A DNA stretch of 64,000 nt from Sinorhizobium americanum (GTDB lineage Bacteria > Pseudomonadota > Alphaproteobacteria > Rhizobiales > Rhizobiaceae), in the NCBI RefSeq assembly GCF_001651855.1, contig NZ_LNQC01000080.1, positions 157,590 to 221,589 of the forward strand. The letters run 5' to 3'. The notes under the pieces are model-generated. The model searched no databases. It was given only the letters and a program-made list of their open reading frames with translations, and was not told where the DNA came from. Made by a program: the position numbers and the translations under genes. Positions 54,692 to 63,479 of this stretch are shown piece by piece (within the stretch, counting starts at the first letter, position 1; each line of letters begins with the position of its first letter).

Positions 54692-57001
54692 ATGACCGAC
54701 GACCGCAATCCGTCATTTGAACATTTCACCATAAGCGGCGACGAGGAGGCGGAACCCTCTCCCCAGACGCCGAAGGCGGAGGATGCCCGGCAGCAATTGC
54801 TACGCAGGATAGACCGCAGTGAAGATATTTTGGATCGCACTGTTAAGGAGTTCGACCAGGTGATTGACCAGCTTCGCGGCGCGGCGGCCGCAAGAACCAG
54901 CCAGGCAACCAATCATGACAACAAGGCCGCACCGACCGTTTCCGAATGGCGTGCGGCCCCCGAGGTCATGCAACAGACAAGGACGCCACCGCGGACGGCC
55001 GACAACGCGAACGTGGCGGAAATCGTGTCTGGCCAGCAAGCCGCCGGCGCCGGCCAGCGTTCTCCTGTCCAGGAAGCGCGCAAGCCGGAACCACGCTTCG
55101 AGAAGCCGACCGTCGAGACCACGGCGGAAATGAAGAACAATACCGCGATCCCAGGAATGGTGGTGATCGACGGCGACCGTGGCCCGATCAAGGCCGAGCC
55201 CAAGTCGCCCGACAAGGGAGGCTCCGGGGGCGGCGGCGGCAATGGCGGCGGAAGCGGTGGCGTTTTTCATAAACGTCTCGGGCCGGTCGATTTTGCCGCC
55301 AGCCTCAAGGCGGGTCTGCGGGCGATCAAGCAGAACCTGATGGTCGTGATGGTCTTCACCCTCGCCACCAACGTCCTGGTGCTCGCGATTCCCGTCTATC
55401 TGTTTCAGATTTCGGACCGGGTGCTGACCAGCCGCTCGGTCGATACGCTTGTCATGCTGACCGCTCTGATTGTCGGTGCGGTCATCCTGCAAGCCGTTTT
55501 CGACGGGATTCGCCGCATGATCCTGATGCGGACGGCGGTGGAGGTTGCCGCCCAGCTCGGCGCGCCAATCCTCAGTGCGGCCGCCCGAGCCTCGCTCCAC
55601 AGCAACGGGCGCGAATATCAGACGCTGGGCGATCTGCAGCAGCTTCGCTCCTTCCTCGTGTCGAGCACCCTGCTTTCCTTCCTCGACGCCCCGATCGCGC
55701 CATTCTTCGTGCTGGCGGTCTTCCTGATCCATCCGCATCTCGGCTCGATCGTCATCGCCTCGGCTCTGCTTCTGCTCATCGTCACCATTTTGAACCAGAA
55801 GGCGACGGCCGCTCCCTTCGGCGAGGCCAACAGCTTCCAGAGCAAGGCCAACCTCCATCTCGACTCGATGTCGCGCAATTCGCAGATCATCAACGCGCTC
55901 GCAATGATCCCGGAGGCGGTCCGCATCTGGGGCAAGGACATGGCAGGGTCACTTCGAGCTCAAGTGCTGGCGCAAGACCGCAACATCGCCCTCGCCTCGC
56001 TTTCCAAGGCCGTTCGGCTGCTGACCCAGGTGATGATGCTCGGCTGGGGCGCCCATCTCGCCCTTGACGGCGCGCTCACCGGCGGCATGGTCATCGCGGC
56101 ATCGATCGTCGCCGGCCGCGCGCTCGGCCCGATTGAAGGAGCGATCGAAGGCTGGAACCAGGTCGTCCAGTCGCGCGCCGCCTATGGGCGTATCTCTTCG
56201 CTGCTCCAGAACTCGCCGCTGAATTTCGAGCGGCTGAAACTGCCGCGCCCTGAAGGACGGCTCGACGTCGAACGGCTGCTGTTCGTGCCCAACGGCACCA
56301 AGCGTGTGGTCCTGAACGGCGTGACCTTCGCGCTCAATCCGGGCGACTCGCTTGCCGTGATCGGCAGTTCCGGAGCCGGCAAGACGACTCTCGGCAAAAT
56401 GCTCGTCGGCTCGATCCTGCCGACATCCGGCAACGTACGGCTCGACCTCATGGATTTGCGGAACTGGGATCAGCGCCAGTTCGGCGAAAGCATCGGCTAC
56501 CTGCCGCAGGACGTTCAGCTGTTTCCGGGAACGATCAAGGCCAACATCGCCCGCATGCAGGAAGACGCCACCGACGCGGACATCTATGCGGCCGCCAAGC
56601 TCGCCGACGTGCACGACATGATCGCCCTGCTGCCGCATGGCTACGAGACCTTCGTGGCGGCCGACGGATCACCGCTCTCCGGCGGCCAGAAGCAGCGCGT
56701 TGCGCTGGCCCGGGCTTTTTTCGGCAACCCGCGCATGGTGGTGCTGGACGAGCCAAATTCCAATCTCGACAGCGCTGGCGAAGCAGCCCTTACGCGGGCG
56801 CTCGCCCATGCCAAGCAGCAGAAAATCACCGTCATCACCATCACCCAGCGGCCCGCGCTGCTCAACAGCGTGGACAAGGTCCTGCTCCTGGTGAACGGCA
56901 CCGTCGCCCTTTTCGGCATGCGCCAGGACGTCCTCAAGGCTCTCGCCTCGCGCGGCATGAACCTCGAGGGCAACCCGCTCGACCACAACCAGCTTACGTA
57001 G
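54692..57001 (+). CDS. Type I secretion ABC exporter (PrtD family) with long N-terminal extension
   Basis: A 769-residue fused permease-ATPase. Residues 1-180 are an atypical charged, Pro/Ala-rich extension, with a Gly-rich linker GGSGGGGGNGGGSGG at 176-190. Then comes the membrane domain (about 205-475) and the ATPase: Walker A GSSGAGKTT (558-566), signature LSGGQ (662-666), Walker B MVVLDEPNSNLD (682-693). The switch position, normally His in THRPSLL-type sequences of PrtD relatives, reads TITQRPALL, that is Gln. It exports unfolded substrate across both membranes together with the adaptor encoded next. Typical PrtD proteins are about 560-600 residues; the extra length is the N-terminal segment. 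Confidence 0.93.
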   Translation: MTDDRNPSFEHFTISGDEEAEPSPQTPKAEDARQQLLRRIDRSEDILDRTVKEFDQVIDQLRGAAAARTSQATNHDNKAAPTVSEWRAAPEVMQQTRTPPRTADNANVAEIVSGQQAAGAGQRSPVQEARKPEPRFEKPTVETTAEMKNNTAIPGMVVIDGDRGPIKAEPKSPDKGGSGGGGGNGGGSGGVFHKRLGPVDFAASLKAGLRAIKQNLMVVMVFTLATNVLVLAIPVYLFQISDRVLTSRSVDTLVMLTALIVGAVILQAVFDGIRRMILMRTAVEVAAQLGAPILSAAARASLHSNGREYQTLGDLQQLRSFLVSSTLLSFLDAPIAPFFVLAVFLIHPHLGSIVIASALLLLIVTILNQKATAAPFGEANSFQSKANLHLDSMSRNSQIINALAMIPEAVRIWGKDMAGSLRAQVLAQDRNIALASLSKAVRLLTQVMMLGWGAHLALDGALTGGMVIAASIVAGRALGPIEGAIEGWNQVVQSRAAYGRISSLLQNSPLNFERLKLPRPEGRLDVERLLFVPNGTKRVVLNGVTFALNPGDSLAVIGSSGAGKTTLGKMLVGSILPTSGNVRLDLMDLRNWDQRQFGESIGYLPQDVQLFPGTIKANIARMQEDATDADIYAAAKLADVHDMIALLPHGYETFVAADGSPLSGGQKQRVALARAFFGNPRMVVLDEPNSNLDSAGEAALTRALAHAKQQKITVITITQRPALLNSVDKVLLLVNGTVALFGMRQDVLKALASRGMNLEGNPLDHNQLT

Positions 57002-57008
57002 GCAAGCC

Positions 57009-58346
57009 ATGACAGACATAGTCAAAGTTTACGATCTTGAATGGTATGCAGAGGTTCCGCGGTCGATCTGGAAACAGACCATTGCCGGACTGGCGTTGAT
57101 GGCGGTCACATTCGGCGGCTTCGGCCTCTGGTCCTTCACCGCGCCGCTCGCCGCCGCCGTCATCGCCCAGGGCAGTTTCGTCGCCACCGGTCAGAACAAG
57201 ATCATCCAGCATCTGGAAGGCGGGATCATCGAGGATATCCTGGTCAGCGAGGGGGATCATATCGTCGCCGATCAGCCGCTGATGCGGCTGGACGAGACGG
57301 CAGCGCTCGCCAACCAACGCCAGCTCTTTCTGCGCCGCGCCAGGCTCGAGGCGATCGTCGCCCGCCTGATGGCCCAGGTCGAGGGTGCCGACAATATCGA
57401 AATGCCGGAAATCCTCGCCCCACATCTGCAGGATCCGGAGGTCGAACCAATGGTTCGAAGCCAGGAGCTCAATTTTCGTGCCTGGAAGAGCAAGCTCGAC
57501 AGCGAAATCGGCCTGTACAAGCAGAATATCGAGGGTTTCCAGTTCCGTGCCGAAGGCTACCAGCAGCAACTCGCCGCGGTTCGCCAGCAGCATACGCTAC
57601 TCCAGGAGGAATATGCCGGCAAGAAGTCGCTGCTCGACAAGAACCTGATCCGCAAGACGGAAATCAAGAGCATCCAGCGGGCGATTGCCGACGCCGAGGG
57701 GCAGGTCGGCAGGCTGAGTTCCGAGATCTCGGAAACCGGCTCGCAAATCCTGAAGCAGGAGCAGCAGATCCGCCAGACGGAGGAAAGCTACCGCGAAGCG
57801 GCTTTGGAAGAACTCCAGAAGGTGGAAGCCGAACTGGACTCAGTCCGCGAGCAGTTGACGGGAGCCGCCAGCGTGTTGCGCCGCGCGACGATCAACGCCC
57901 CGGTCAGCGGCACGGTCGTGCGGCTCTACTATCATACGCCCGGCGGCGTTGTCGAAACCGGCAAGCCGATTATGGAAATCCTTCCTTCGGACGTGCCGCT
58001 GATCATCGAAGCCCAGGTGCTGCGCACCCAGATCGACAGCGTCAAAATCGGCCAGAAGGCGACCGTGAGGCTCACCGCCCTCAATCAGCGGACGACGCCG
58101 GTCCTGAACGGCGAGGTCTATTACGTCTCCGCCGACTCCATGCCCGACCCGGCGACCAACGGCATGCAGGAAGTCTATCTCGCCAGAGTGAGCCTGCCGA
58201 TGAGCGAAGTCTCGCGGGTCTCCGGCTTCGTGCCGACGCCGGGCATGCCTGCCGAGATTCTCATCCAGACGGCCGAGCGGACCTTCTTCGACTACCTGAC
58301 GAAACCGATCCGCGACAGCATGGCGCGCGCCTTCATGGAGCGCTAA
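57009..58346 (+). CDS. Type I secretion membrane fusion protein (HlyD/PrtE family)
   Basis: A 445-residue periplasmic adaptor: short cytoplasmic N terminus, one transmembrane helix (about residues 24-45), split lipoyl/biotinyl-like hairpin (GSFVATGQNKIIQHLEGGIIEDILVSEGD and the later VLRRATINAPVSGTVV), a long coiled coil (about 95-285, rich in Gln/Glu/Leu), and the conserved C-terminal domain (GFVPTPGMPAEILIQTAERTFFDYL). It starts eight bases after the exporter. The outer-membrane TolC partner is not encoded here. Confidence 0.95.
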   Translation: MTDIVKVYDLEWYAEVPRSIWKQTIAGLALMAVTFGGFGLWSFTAPLAAAVIAQGSFVATGQNKIIQHLEGGIIEDILVSEGDHIVADQPLMRLDETAALANQRQLFLRRARLEAIVARLMAQVEGADNIEMPEILAPHLQDPEVEPMVRSQELNFRAWKSKLDSEIGLYKQNIEGFQFRAEGYQQQLAAVRQQHTLLQEEYAGKKSLLDKNLIRKTEIKSIQRAIADAEGQVGRLSSEISETGSQILKQEQQIRQTEESYREAALEELQKVEAELDSVREQLTGAASVLRRATINAPVSGTVVRLYYHTPGGVVETGKPIMEILPSDVPLIIEAQVLRTQIDSVKIGQKATVRLTALNQRTTPVLNGEVYYVSADSMPDPATNGMQEVYLARVSLPMSEVSRVSGFVPTPGMPAEILIQTAERTFFDYLTKPIRDSMARAFMER

Positions 58347-58450
58347 TGCATGTCGCCTAAAAGTGTGCAGCGGTTTTGGGATGACGACATGCACGAAAAC
58401 AAAGACCTAAACCGCGCCGCGTGACTACGTTTGAACGCGACACGCTTTAG
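58347..58450 (+). repeat. RIME-like intergenic element, copy 3
   Basis: It starts immediately after the adaptor's TAA. The first palindrome is intact (TGCATGTCG ... CGACATGCA), with the CCTAAAAGTGTGCAGCGGTT core and an imperfect second palindrome (CTAAACCGCG ... CGCGACACGCTTTAG). Same orientation as the copies at 27007 and 49693. It may act as the transcript end of the secretion operon. Confidence 0.78.
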
Positions 58451-58755
58451 AGCCAGCCGCCTTGGAGAGGCAGCCGCCGTCGACGCCGCCAATGCCCTCC
58501 CGAAGCGGACCGCCTGACGCCCCGGGCGTCGGGTGGTCGCAATTGGCCGTCTGCGAACGTGCCACCTTGTCCGCGCATGTGACGGTGTTAAAGGGCCGGA
58601 TTATTGCTCAGTCGCCCCACATCCTCGGCGTGCCTAGCCATTGCAAAATAACTCGCAAATTGCTACTATCATGACTTATTGCTAGCTCATCTTTCGATAA
58701 TTTAAGTCCTATAGTCGAAGTTTTATTTTCATTACTTATTTCATTGCGAGGAGCT
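58451..58755. other. Intergenic region with AT-rich promoter-like end
   Basis: About 300 bases. The last ~120 are markedly AT-rich for this genome (TAATTTAAGTCC, TTTTATTTTCATTAC), which fits a promoter and possibly a target for an AT-rich DNA-binding regulator. GAGGAG precedes the next ATG by two to four bases. No gene is seen. Confidence 0.5.
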
Positions 58756-60000
58756 ATGTTTGCAGAAATTATTGAGCGTATTGAGGATTTTGAGAATATC
58801 CGGAAAACCTGGGACGAGCTTTATCGCAGCGATCCCGACTCCCACCCTTGCCTTTCCTGGGATTGGCTGCGCCAGTACCTGCCCCGGCAGGAGCGGTGGT
58901 TCATCCTGGCTCTAAGGCGACCCGACGATGCGGATTACTGCGCCTTTCTGCCGCTTCGCGTGGCAACCTACCGCGACAAGACGAGCGGCCTGTTCTGCGA
59001 CGAGATTCTGATGATCGGCAATCACGGCTCCGGCCGCGCCGGGCTGCTTTGCATGCCGGGCCTCGAGAATGAGGCGGCGGATGCATCTGCCAGCATTATC
59101 CGCCGCGAGAACTGGGCGAGCCTGCGGTTCGATTACCTCGATCTCGCCTCCGATAGGACTGAGCGACTGCTCGACGCCTTTGCCGACGAACAGTTTATCC
59201 GCGAGGATGGCGTCGGCCGCGAGAGTGGGTTCGACGTCTCCGAACGGCCGGTCCGCTGCCTCATCGTCAAGACCCGGACCGGCCGCAATCTGCGCGACTG
59301 TCTCAATCACCGCAGCATCGACTTCGTCTTCGAGCGCGCCATGGACCTGCACAGCCAAGGCAAGCTGGACGCGGCAGAGACCGGCTATCGCCAGGTGATC
59401 CACGCGGCCCCCAAGCATGTCTATGCCCGCTACGGCTTGGCACAGCTCTGCACCGAAAGGGGGGATCACGCCGAGGCCGAACATCTTTATCGCGGCCTGC
59501 TCTCGGCCATGCCGGAGGCGGACAAGATCCAGCACCGGCTGGGAGACGCACTGATGGCGCAAGCCCGCTACCACGACGCGAGCGAAACCTTCGAGGATCT
59601 GCTTGCCCGAAGCGCGCATCTCGGCCTCGTCCGGTTCAAGCTGGCCGTCTGTCTTCTGGCCGCAGGCCAGAGAGACGCCGCCATCGCCATCTTCCGGAGT
59701 TTCGAAGACATCGCGTCCGACGATCCGGAGCATCTTCGATGCAAGCTCAGATCGCGAGAGGCGGTGTCGCGCCTGAGGTTGCGATCGGCAATGGAAGAGC
59801 AGAGGACAGCCAAGCGGACGCAAAAACCGCTCTCGGAGGCGGGTCGTCGCTCCGGCGAGGGGCCAGTTGCTCCCGCAATAGCCGTCCGGCTCCTGCCGCC
59901 GGCCGCACTCCTCAAGCCTTCCCTGCCTGCCGGCGTTTCCGCCCATCTGCATGCGAGACCGATCCGGTTCGATCCCAACGGATCGAAGCGGAAACACTGA
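58756..60000 (+). CDS. CelD-like acetyltransferase half fused to TPR repeats
   Basis: A 414-residue chimera. The N-terminal ~190 residues resemble the first half of CelD/BcsL-type GNAT proteins (DFENIRKTWDELYRSDPDSHPCLSWDWLRQYL, then LPLRVATYRDKTSGLF). Instead of the second GNAT half there are three to four TPR units (about 195-320: FERAMDLHSQGKLDAAETGYRQV, ARYGLAQLCTERGDHAEAEHLYRGLL, HRLGDALMAQARYHDASETFEDLL, VRFKLAVCLLAAGQRDAAIAIF). A basic, Pro-rich tail ends in GSKRKH. The acetyl-CoA-binding half appears missing, so it may act as an adaptor. ATG 58756 follows GAGGAG. Confidence 0.7.
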   Translation: MFAEIIERIEDFENIRKTWDELYRSDPDSHPCLSWDWLRQYLPRQERWFILALRRPDDADYCAFLPLRVATYRDKTSGLFCDEILMIGNHGSGRAGLLCMPGLENEAADASASIIRRENWASLRFDYLDLASDRTERLLDAFADEQFIREDGVGRESGFDVSERPVRCLIVKTRTGRNLRDCLNHRSIDFVFERAMDLHSQGKLDAAETGYRQVIHAAPKHVYARYGLAQLCTERGDHAEAEHLYRGLLSAMPEADKIQHRLGDALMAQARYHDASETFEDLLARSAHLGLVRFKLAVCLLAAGQRDAAIAIFRSFEDIASDDPEHLRCKLRSREAVSRLRLRSAMEEQRTAKRTQKPLSEAGRRSGEGPVAPAIAVRLLPPAALLKPSLPAGVSAHLHARPIRFDPNGSKRKH

Positions 60001-60141
60001 CAGGCTGGTTCTGGAATCAGCTTCTCCATCCCGCTCGCGAGGGAGCGGGATGGAGCGCTTCAGTGCTGTTGCGCATCATACTGGATGCGGAAACGAAGCC
60101 GGTCGCGAACTGGGCGGTGCCCCGAGCGGCTTCGGCGCTGC

Positions 60142-61185
60142 CTATGAACGCTTCTGCAGGATGCCGTAGACTATGTTGCGGTTGGCGCCGAATTCCAGTC
60201 GAGCGTTGATCGCGTTGCGGTCGACGCTCGCATTGATGATGCTCCACATGTCCGCTTCCGAGCGCAGCAGCAGCGCCCAGTTCATCAAGGTCTCCATGTA
60301 TCCGTCTTCGCTGATGTCGCGGGCGAAATTGGCAAAGAGGAAGATCCCGTTCGGCTTCAGCATTTCGAGGCACCGCTGCGTGAGCTTCACCGCCACCTTG
60401 TCGGCCAGGTAATCATAGAGGCCGGCGGCGTAGATGAAGTCGAACTGGCCCAGTTCCTGGGACCTGGTCAGAAGGCCGCGAACGGAACCGTCGATCGCCT
60501 CGACGCAAGTTCCCCTGAAGTCGCGAACCATCGAACCGACACTCAAGGGGTCCTGATCGAGGGCGATCCAGCGCTTTATTTGCCGCTCCCGCAACGCCAC
60601 CGAGCGATCCGCCTCGCGCAGATGTCCAGCGGCGATCGTCAGGATTTCGGTCTCGGGGCCCTTTTCGGCCGCGATCGCGTCGACATGCCGGGTCAGCAGG
60701 TCGCGTCGTTCCCTGACGGCGACCGAGGACGGCGCATTCTTCGTGTATTCGTAGAGGGTGCGCCCAAGCGGCGAGGCCTTGCCGATCTCCTCGGACACGC
60801 TCGGATGACCGTAGATGAAGTCAATCAGCTGTGCGTCGCCGGAATAGCCGCGCGGTTTGTGGAAAGACCAGCGCGTGAACGGGTCCTCATGGAAGTAACT
60901 CGCCAGCGGATGGTTCTGAACGATCGGGATCAGCTCTTGCCAGACGCTTGCATCGAACTTGCGGCGTATCTCGTGAAGCGCGCCGATCAGCTGGTGAATG
61001 ATCACCGGCGGTTCGCGGCGCTGCTCGACCTGCTGCTGGGCAATCAGCAGCGCCAGAGCGACCTCGGCTTCGCCGGTTCTGAGCTGCTCCTCATGGCGAT
61101 CCGTCTTGGCTGTCGAGAGTTCGGTTGTAATGGCAGTGGGGGTAATCAGGCTTTCGCCGTCGAGGGCAATCTGAATTTGGGTCAC
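60142..61185 (-). CDS. Class I SAM-dependent methyltransferase-like protein
   Basis: A 347-residue protein. Residues ~95-115 contain SFHKPRGYSGDAQLIDFIYG, a GYxGD element I associate with proteins annotated as extracellular-factor (3-hydroxypalmitate methyl ester) biosynthesis methyltransferases. The Rossmann core follows: motif I-like ILTIAAGHLREADR (Gly-poor relative to canonical), acidic end of strand 2 IALDQDP, and FDFIYAAGLYDYL. The C terminus carries a family-like helix and INARLEFGANRNIVYGILQKR. The substrate is unknown; a fatty-acid-derived signal is one possibility. It is divergent from the GGDEF-EAL gene across about 300 bases. Confidence 0.7.
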   Translation of the reverse strand: MTQIQIALDGESLITPTAITTELSTAKTDRHEEQLRTGEAEVALALLIAQQQVEQRREPPVIIHQLIGALHEIRRKFDASVWQELIPIVQNHPLASYFHEDPFTRWSFHKPRGYSGDAQLIDFIYGHPSVSEEIGKASPLGRTLYEYTKNAPSSVAVRERRDLLTRHVDAIAAEKGPETEILTIAAGHLREADRSVALRERQIKRWIALDQDPLSVGSMVRDFRGTCVEAIDGSVRGLLTRSQELGQFDFIYAAGLYDYLADKVAVKLTQRCLEMLKPNGIFLFANFARDISEDGYMETLMNWALLLRSEADMWSIINASVDRNAINARLEFGANRNIVYGILQKRS

Positions 61186-61365
61186 GCGAGACTCGTTCGT
61201 TAATAGATCGTTAACATTATGCGCAAGAACCCCGAGCGCGCCAAATCCAATTTCAACCTTTCCAATATTATGGTTAACAGCCGCTCAGACTGATCTGTTT
61301 TGCTACACTATTACGTGCGTATTTGATCCATTCCCAATTCAGCAAAACTTAATGGACCTGAACTA

Positions 61366-61497
61366 ATGTGCCGAATAAAGCTGCGCGCCCTTAGTATCTC
61401 CCTAAGCAAGCGGCAAGTGCAGGACGCCCCGGTGGCACTCGTCGAAGAGAGACTTCGGGCTTATAAGAAGACGCAAACGCAATGGATCGGTGCATGA
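61366..61497 (+). CDS. Possible 43-residue small ORF coupled to the GGDEF-EAL gene
   Basis: An ATG-initiated frame of 43 codons (starts MCRIKLRALS, ends KKTQTQWIGA, net basic) whose TGA overlaps the ATG of the following GGDEF-EAL gene in an ATGA arrangement at 61494. It has no strong ribosome-binding site and no recognised family. It may be a leader peptide for translational coupling or chance. Confidence 0.35.
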   Translation: MCRIKLRALSISLSKRQVQDAPVALVEERLRAYKKTQTQWIGA

Positions 61498-63479
61498 AGC
61501 ACAGGCTCGCCGACGTAGTTGAGATCGACCTTCACAGCGAGCCGCCGCGACCGGCCTCGACCGAGCTTCGCGCGCTCTATGAAAACGAGGGTGAAGGCGC
61601 CCGCAAGCAGGCGACGCGGCACGGGTTCTGGACCGCGGTCGCTGTCTATCTCTTGTTTTCGATTACCGACATCCTGCTGGTTCCGGATGTGGCGCATTAT
61701 ACGATCGCCGCGCGGTTCACGATTGCCATCGTCGCGCTGATGCTGATCGAAGCGCAGGTCCGACTGAACGCCAGCGCGAACGCCATCGATGTCACGGCTG
61801 CCGCAGCGCTCGTCGTCGCCTATGCCGGATGGCTCTATCCGGCGATGATGACTGCGGACACCGAAAGCATCTCCTATTACATGGTCTTCGGCGCAATCTT
61901 CATGATGAGCGTCAACCTGTTCTTCAGCTTTCAGTTCCGCATTTCGCTGTTCGCATCCGTCACCATCCTGATGATTTTCTTTGCGGCGGTGCTGTCCTTC
62001 TCTCCGGCGGAGGTCTCCTACCGGCTCGCCTTCGGCACCTTCAACATCTCCTGCTTCGTCTTCACCTCCTATGTGAACTGGAAGCTCAACAGGGAACGCT
62101 ACAAGGTCTTCCTCAACGCATTCGAAGCGCGGATTCAGCAGAAGGAGGCTTCCGAGCGCGGCAGGGCCTTGCTGCGCCTGTCGAATACCGATTCGCTGAC
62201 GGGGCTAGACAACCGGCGCGCCGTCGACCAGAAGCTCCGCGATTACTGGAGTGACTGGCAGAAGAAGGGGACAAGTTTCGCCGCGCTCCTCATCGATGTC
62301 GACTTCTTCAAGAAATACAACGACTTCTATGGACACCAGGAGGGGGACCGCTGTCTCGTTCTCGTTGCCAGCGCTCTCAAGGACTCGATCGAGCCGTTCA
62401 ACGGCTCGATCGGCCGCTATGGCGGCGAAGAGTTCATTGTGCTCGCCCGCATGGAGACGAGCGACGAGGCGGCGGGACTTGCCGAAGCGATCCGCTGCAG
62501 CGTGGAAAAACTGGCTCTGGAGCACGGGCAGCGACGCGACGGCATGTCGGTGGTCACCGTCAGTGTCGGTGCCGCGTTCAGTCGAAACCAGACGGGCTCG
62601 AAGCTCGAGAGGCTGATCCACGAGGCCGATCGGGCGCTTTACGGCGCAAAGGCGAACGGCCGCAACTGCGCCCGACTCTTCGATCCGAATGATCCGCACA
62701 GCAGCGACGGGAGCGAAAATATTGCCGCCCTGCTGAAAATCGCCGTCGATCAGGACCTCGTCTCGCTCGTTTACCAGCCTATACGAAATGTCGCATCGGG
62801 ACGCATCGATGCGGTCGAGGCGCTCATGCGGCTTAAAATGCTGGATGGCACCGCCGTGCCCCCCAGCCTCTTCATCCCGGTGGCGGAGCGCACCGGCGCC
62901 ATCCTGGATCTCGGGCGTTGGGCGATCAGGAGAGTGTGCCGCGAACTTCTGGCCGCCGAGCACGTGCCCGTCGTCAGTGTGAACGTCTCCCCGATCCAGC
63001 TGAAATCACCGGGTTTCGCGGCCTCGGTGGCGGCGATTCTCGGCGAAACGGGCGTGGCCGGCGGCAGGCTGGCTCTCGAAATCACCGAGGGCCTGGAGAT
63101 GGAGATGCATTCCGATGTTCTGCGCTGCATCAGCGATCTCAAGACGCTGGGCGTGAGAATATGGCTCGACGACTTCGGAACGGGCTTTGCCGGCCTCTCC
63201 TGGCTGCGCCTGATCGACTTCGACACGGTGAAGATCGATCGCTCCTTCCTGCACGATTGCGACACGCCGCGGGGCAAGGCGATGCTCGAGGACATTATCG
63301 GACTCGTGCGAAATCGCGGCCACAAGATCCTCGTGGAAGGCGTGGAGACCGAGGAACAATTGGCGCTGATGCGACAATTCCGGATCGACCAAGTCCAGGG
63401 ATTCCATGTCGGCCGTCCGGCACCCGCGCAGACCTTCCGGCTCCCCGCAGTGCCAAAAACAAGCCAGCGGCGGCTCTGA
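61494..63479 (+). CDS. GGDEF-EAL c-di-GMP signalling protein with N-terminal membrane domain
   Basis: A 661-residue protein. The N-terminal ~200 residues have about five to six hydrophobic helices (AVYLLFSITDILLVP through YRLAFGTFNISCFVFTSYV), an MHYT/7TM-like sensor of unspecified type. The GGDEF domain has YGGEEFIVL (about residue 310), an active-type cyclase signature. The EAL domain has VEALMRL (about 441), EITEG, DDFGTGFAG, VKIDRS and EGVETEEQ, so hydrolysis is also plausible. ATG 61494 overlaps the small upstream ORF; ATG 61482 is an alternative. Its closeness to the secretion locus suggests a link with surface or biofilm behaviour, by inference. Confidence 0.88.
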   Translation: MKHRLADVVEIDLHSEPPRPASTELRALYENEGEGARKQATRHGFWTAVAVYLLFSITDILLVPDVAHYTIAARFTIAIVALMLIEAQVRLNASANAIDVTAAAALVVAYAGWLYPAMMTADTESISYYMVFGAIFMMSVNLFFSFQFRISLFASVTILMIFFAAVLSFSPAEVSYRLAFGTFNISCFVFTSYVNWKLNRERYKVFLNAFEARIQQKEASERGRALLRLSNTDSLTGLDNRRAVDQKLRDYWSDWQKKGTSFAALLIDVDFFKKYNDFYGHQEGDRCLVLVASALKDSIEPFNGSIGRYGGEEFIVLARMETSDEAAGLAEAIRCSVEKLALEHGQRRDGMSVVTVSVGAAFSRNQTGSKLERLIHEADRALYGAKANGRNCARLFDPNDPHSSDGSENIAALLKIAVDQDLVSLVYQPIRNVASGRIDAVEALMRLKMLDGTAVPPSLFIPVAERTGAILDLGRWAIRRVCRELLAAEHVPVVSVNVSPIQLKSPGFAASVAAILGETGVAGGRLALEITEGLEMEMHSDVLRCISDLKTLGVRIWLDDFGTGFAGLSWLRLIDFDTVKIDRSFLHDCDTPRGKAMLEDIIGLVRNRGHKILVEGVETEEQLALMRQFRIDQVQGFHVGRPAPAQTFRLPAVPKTSQRRL

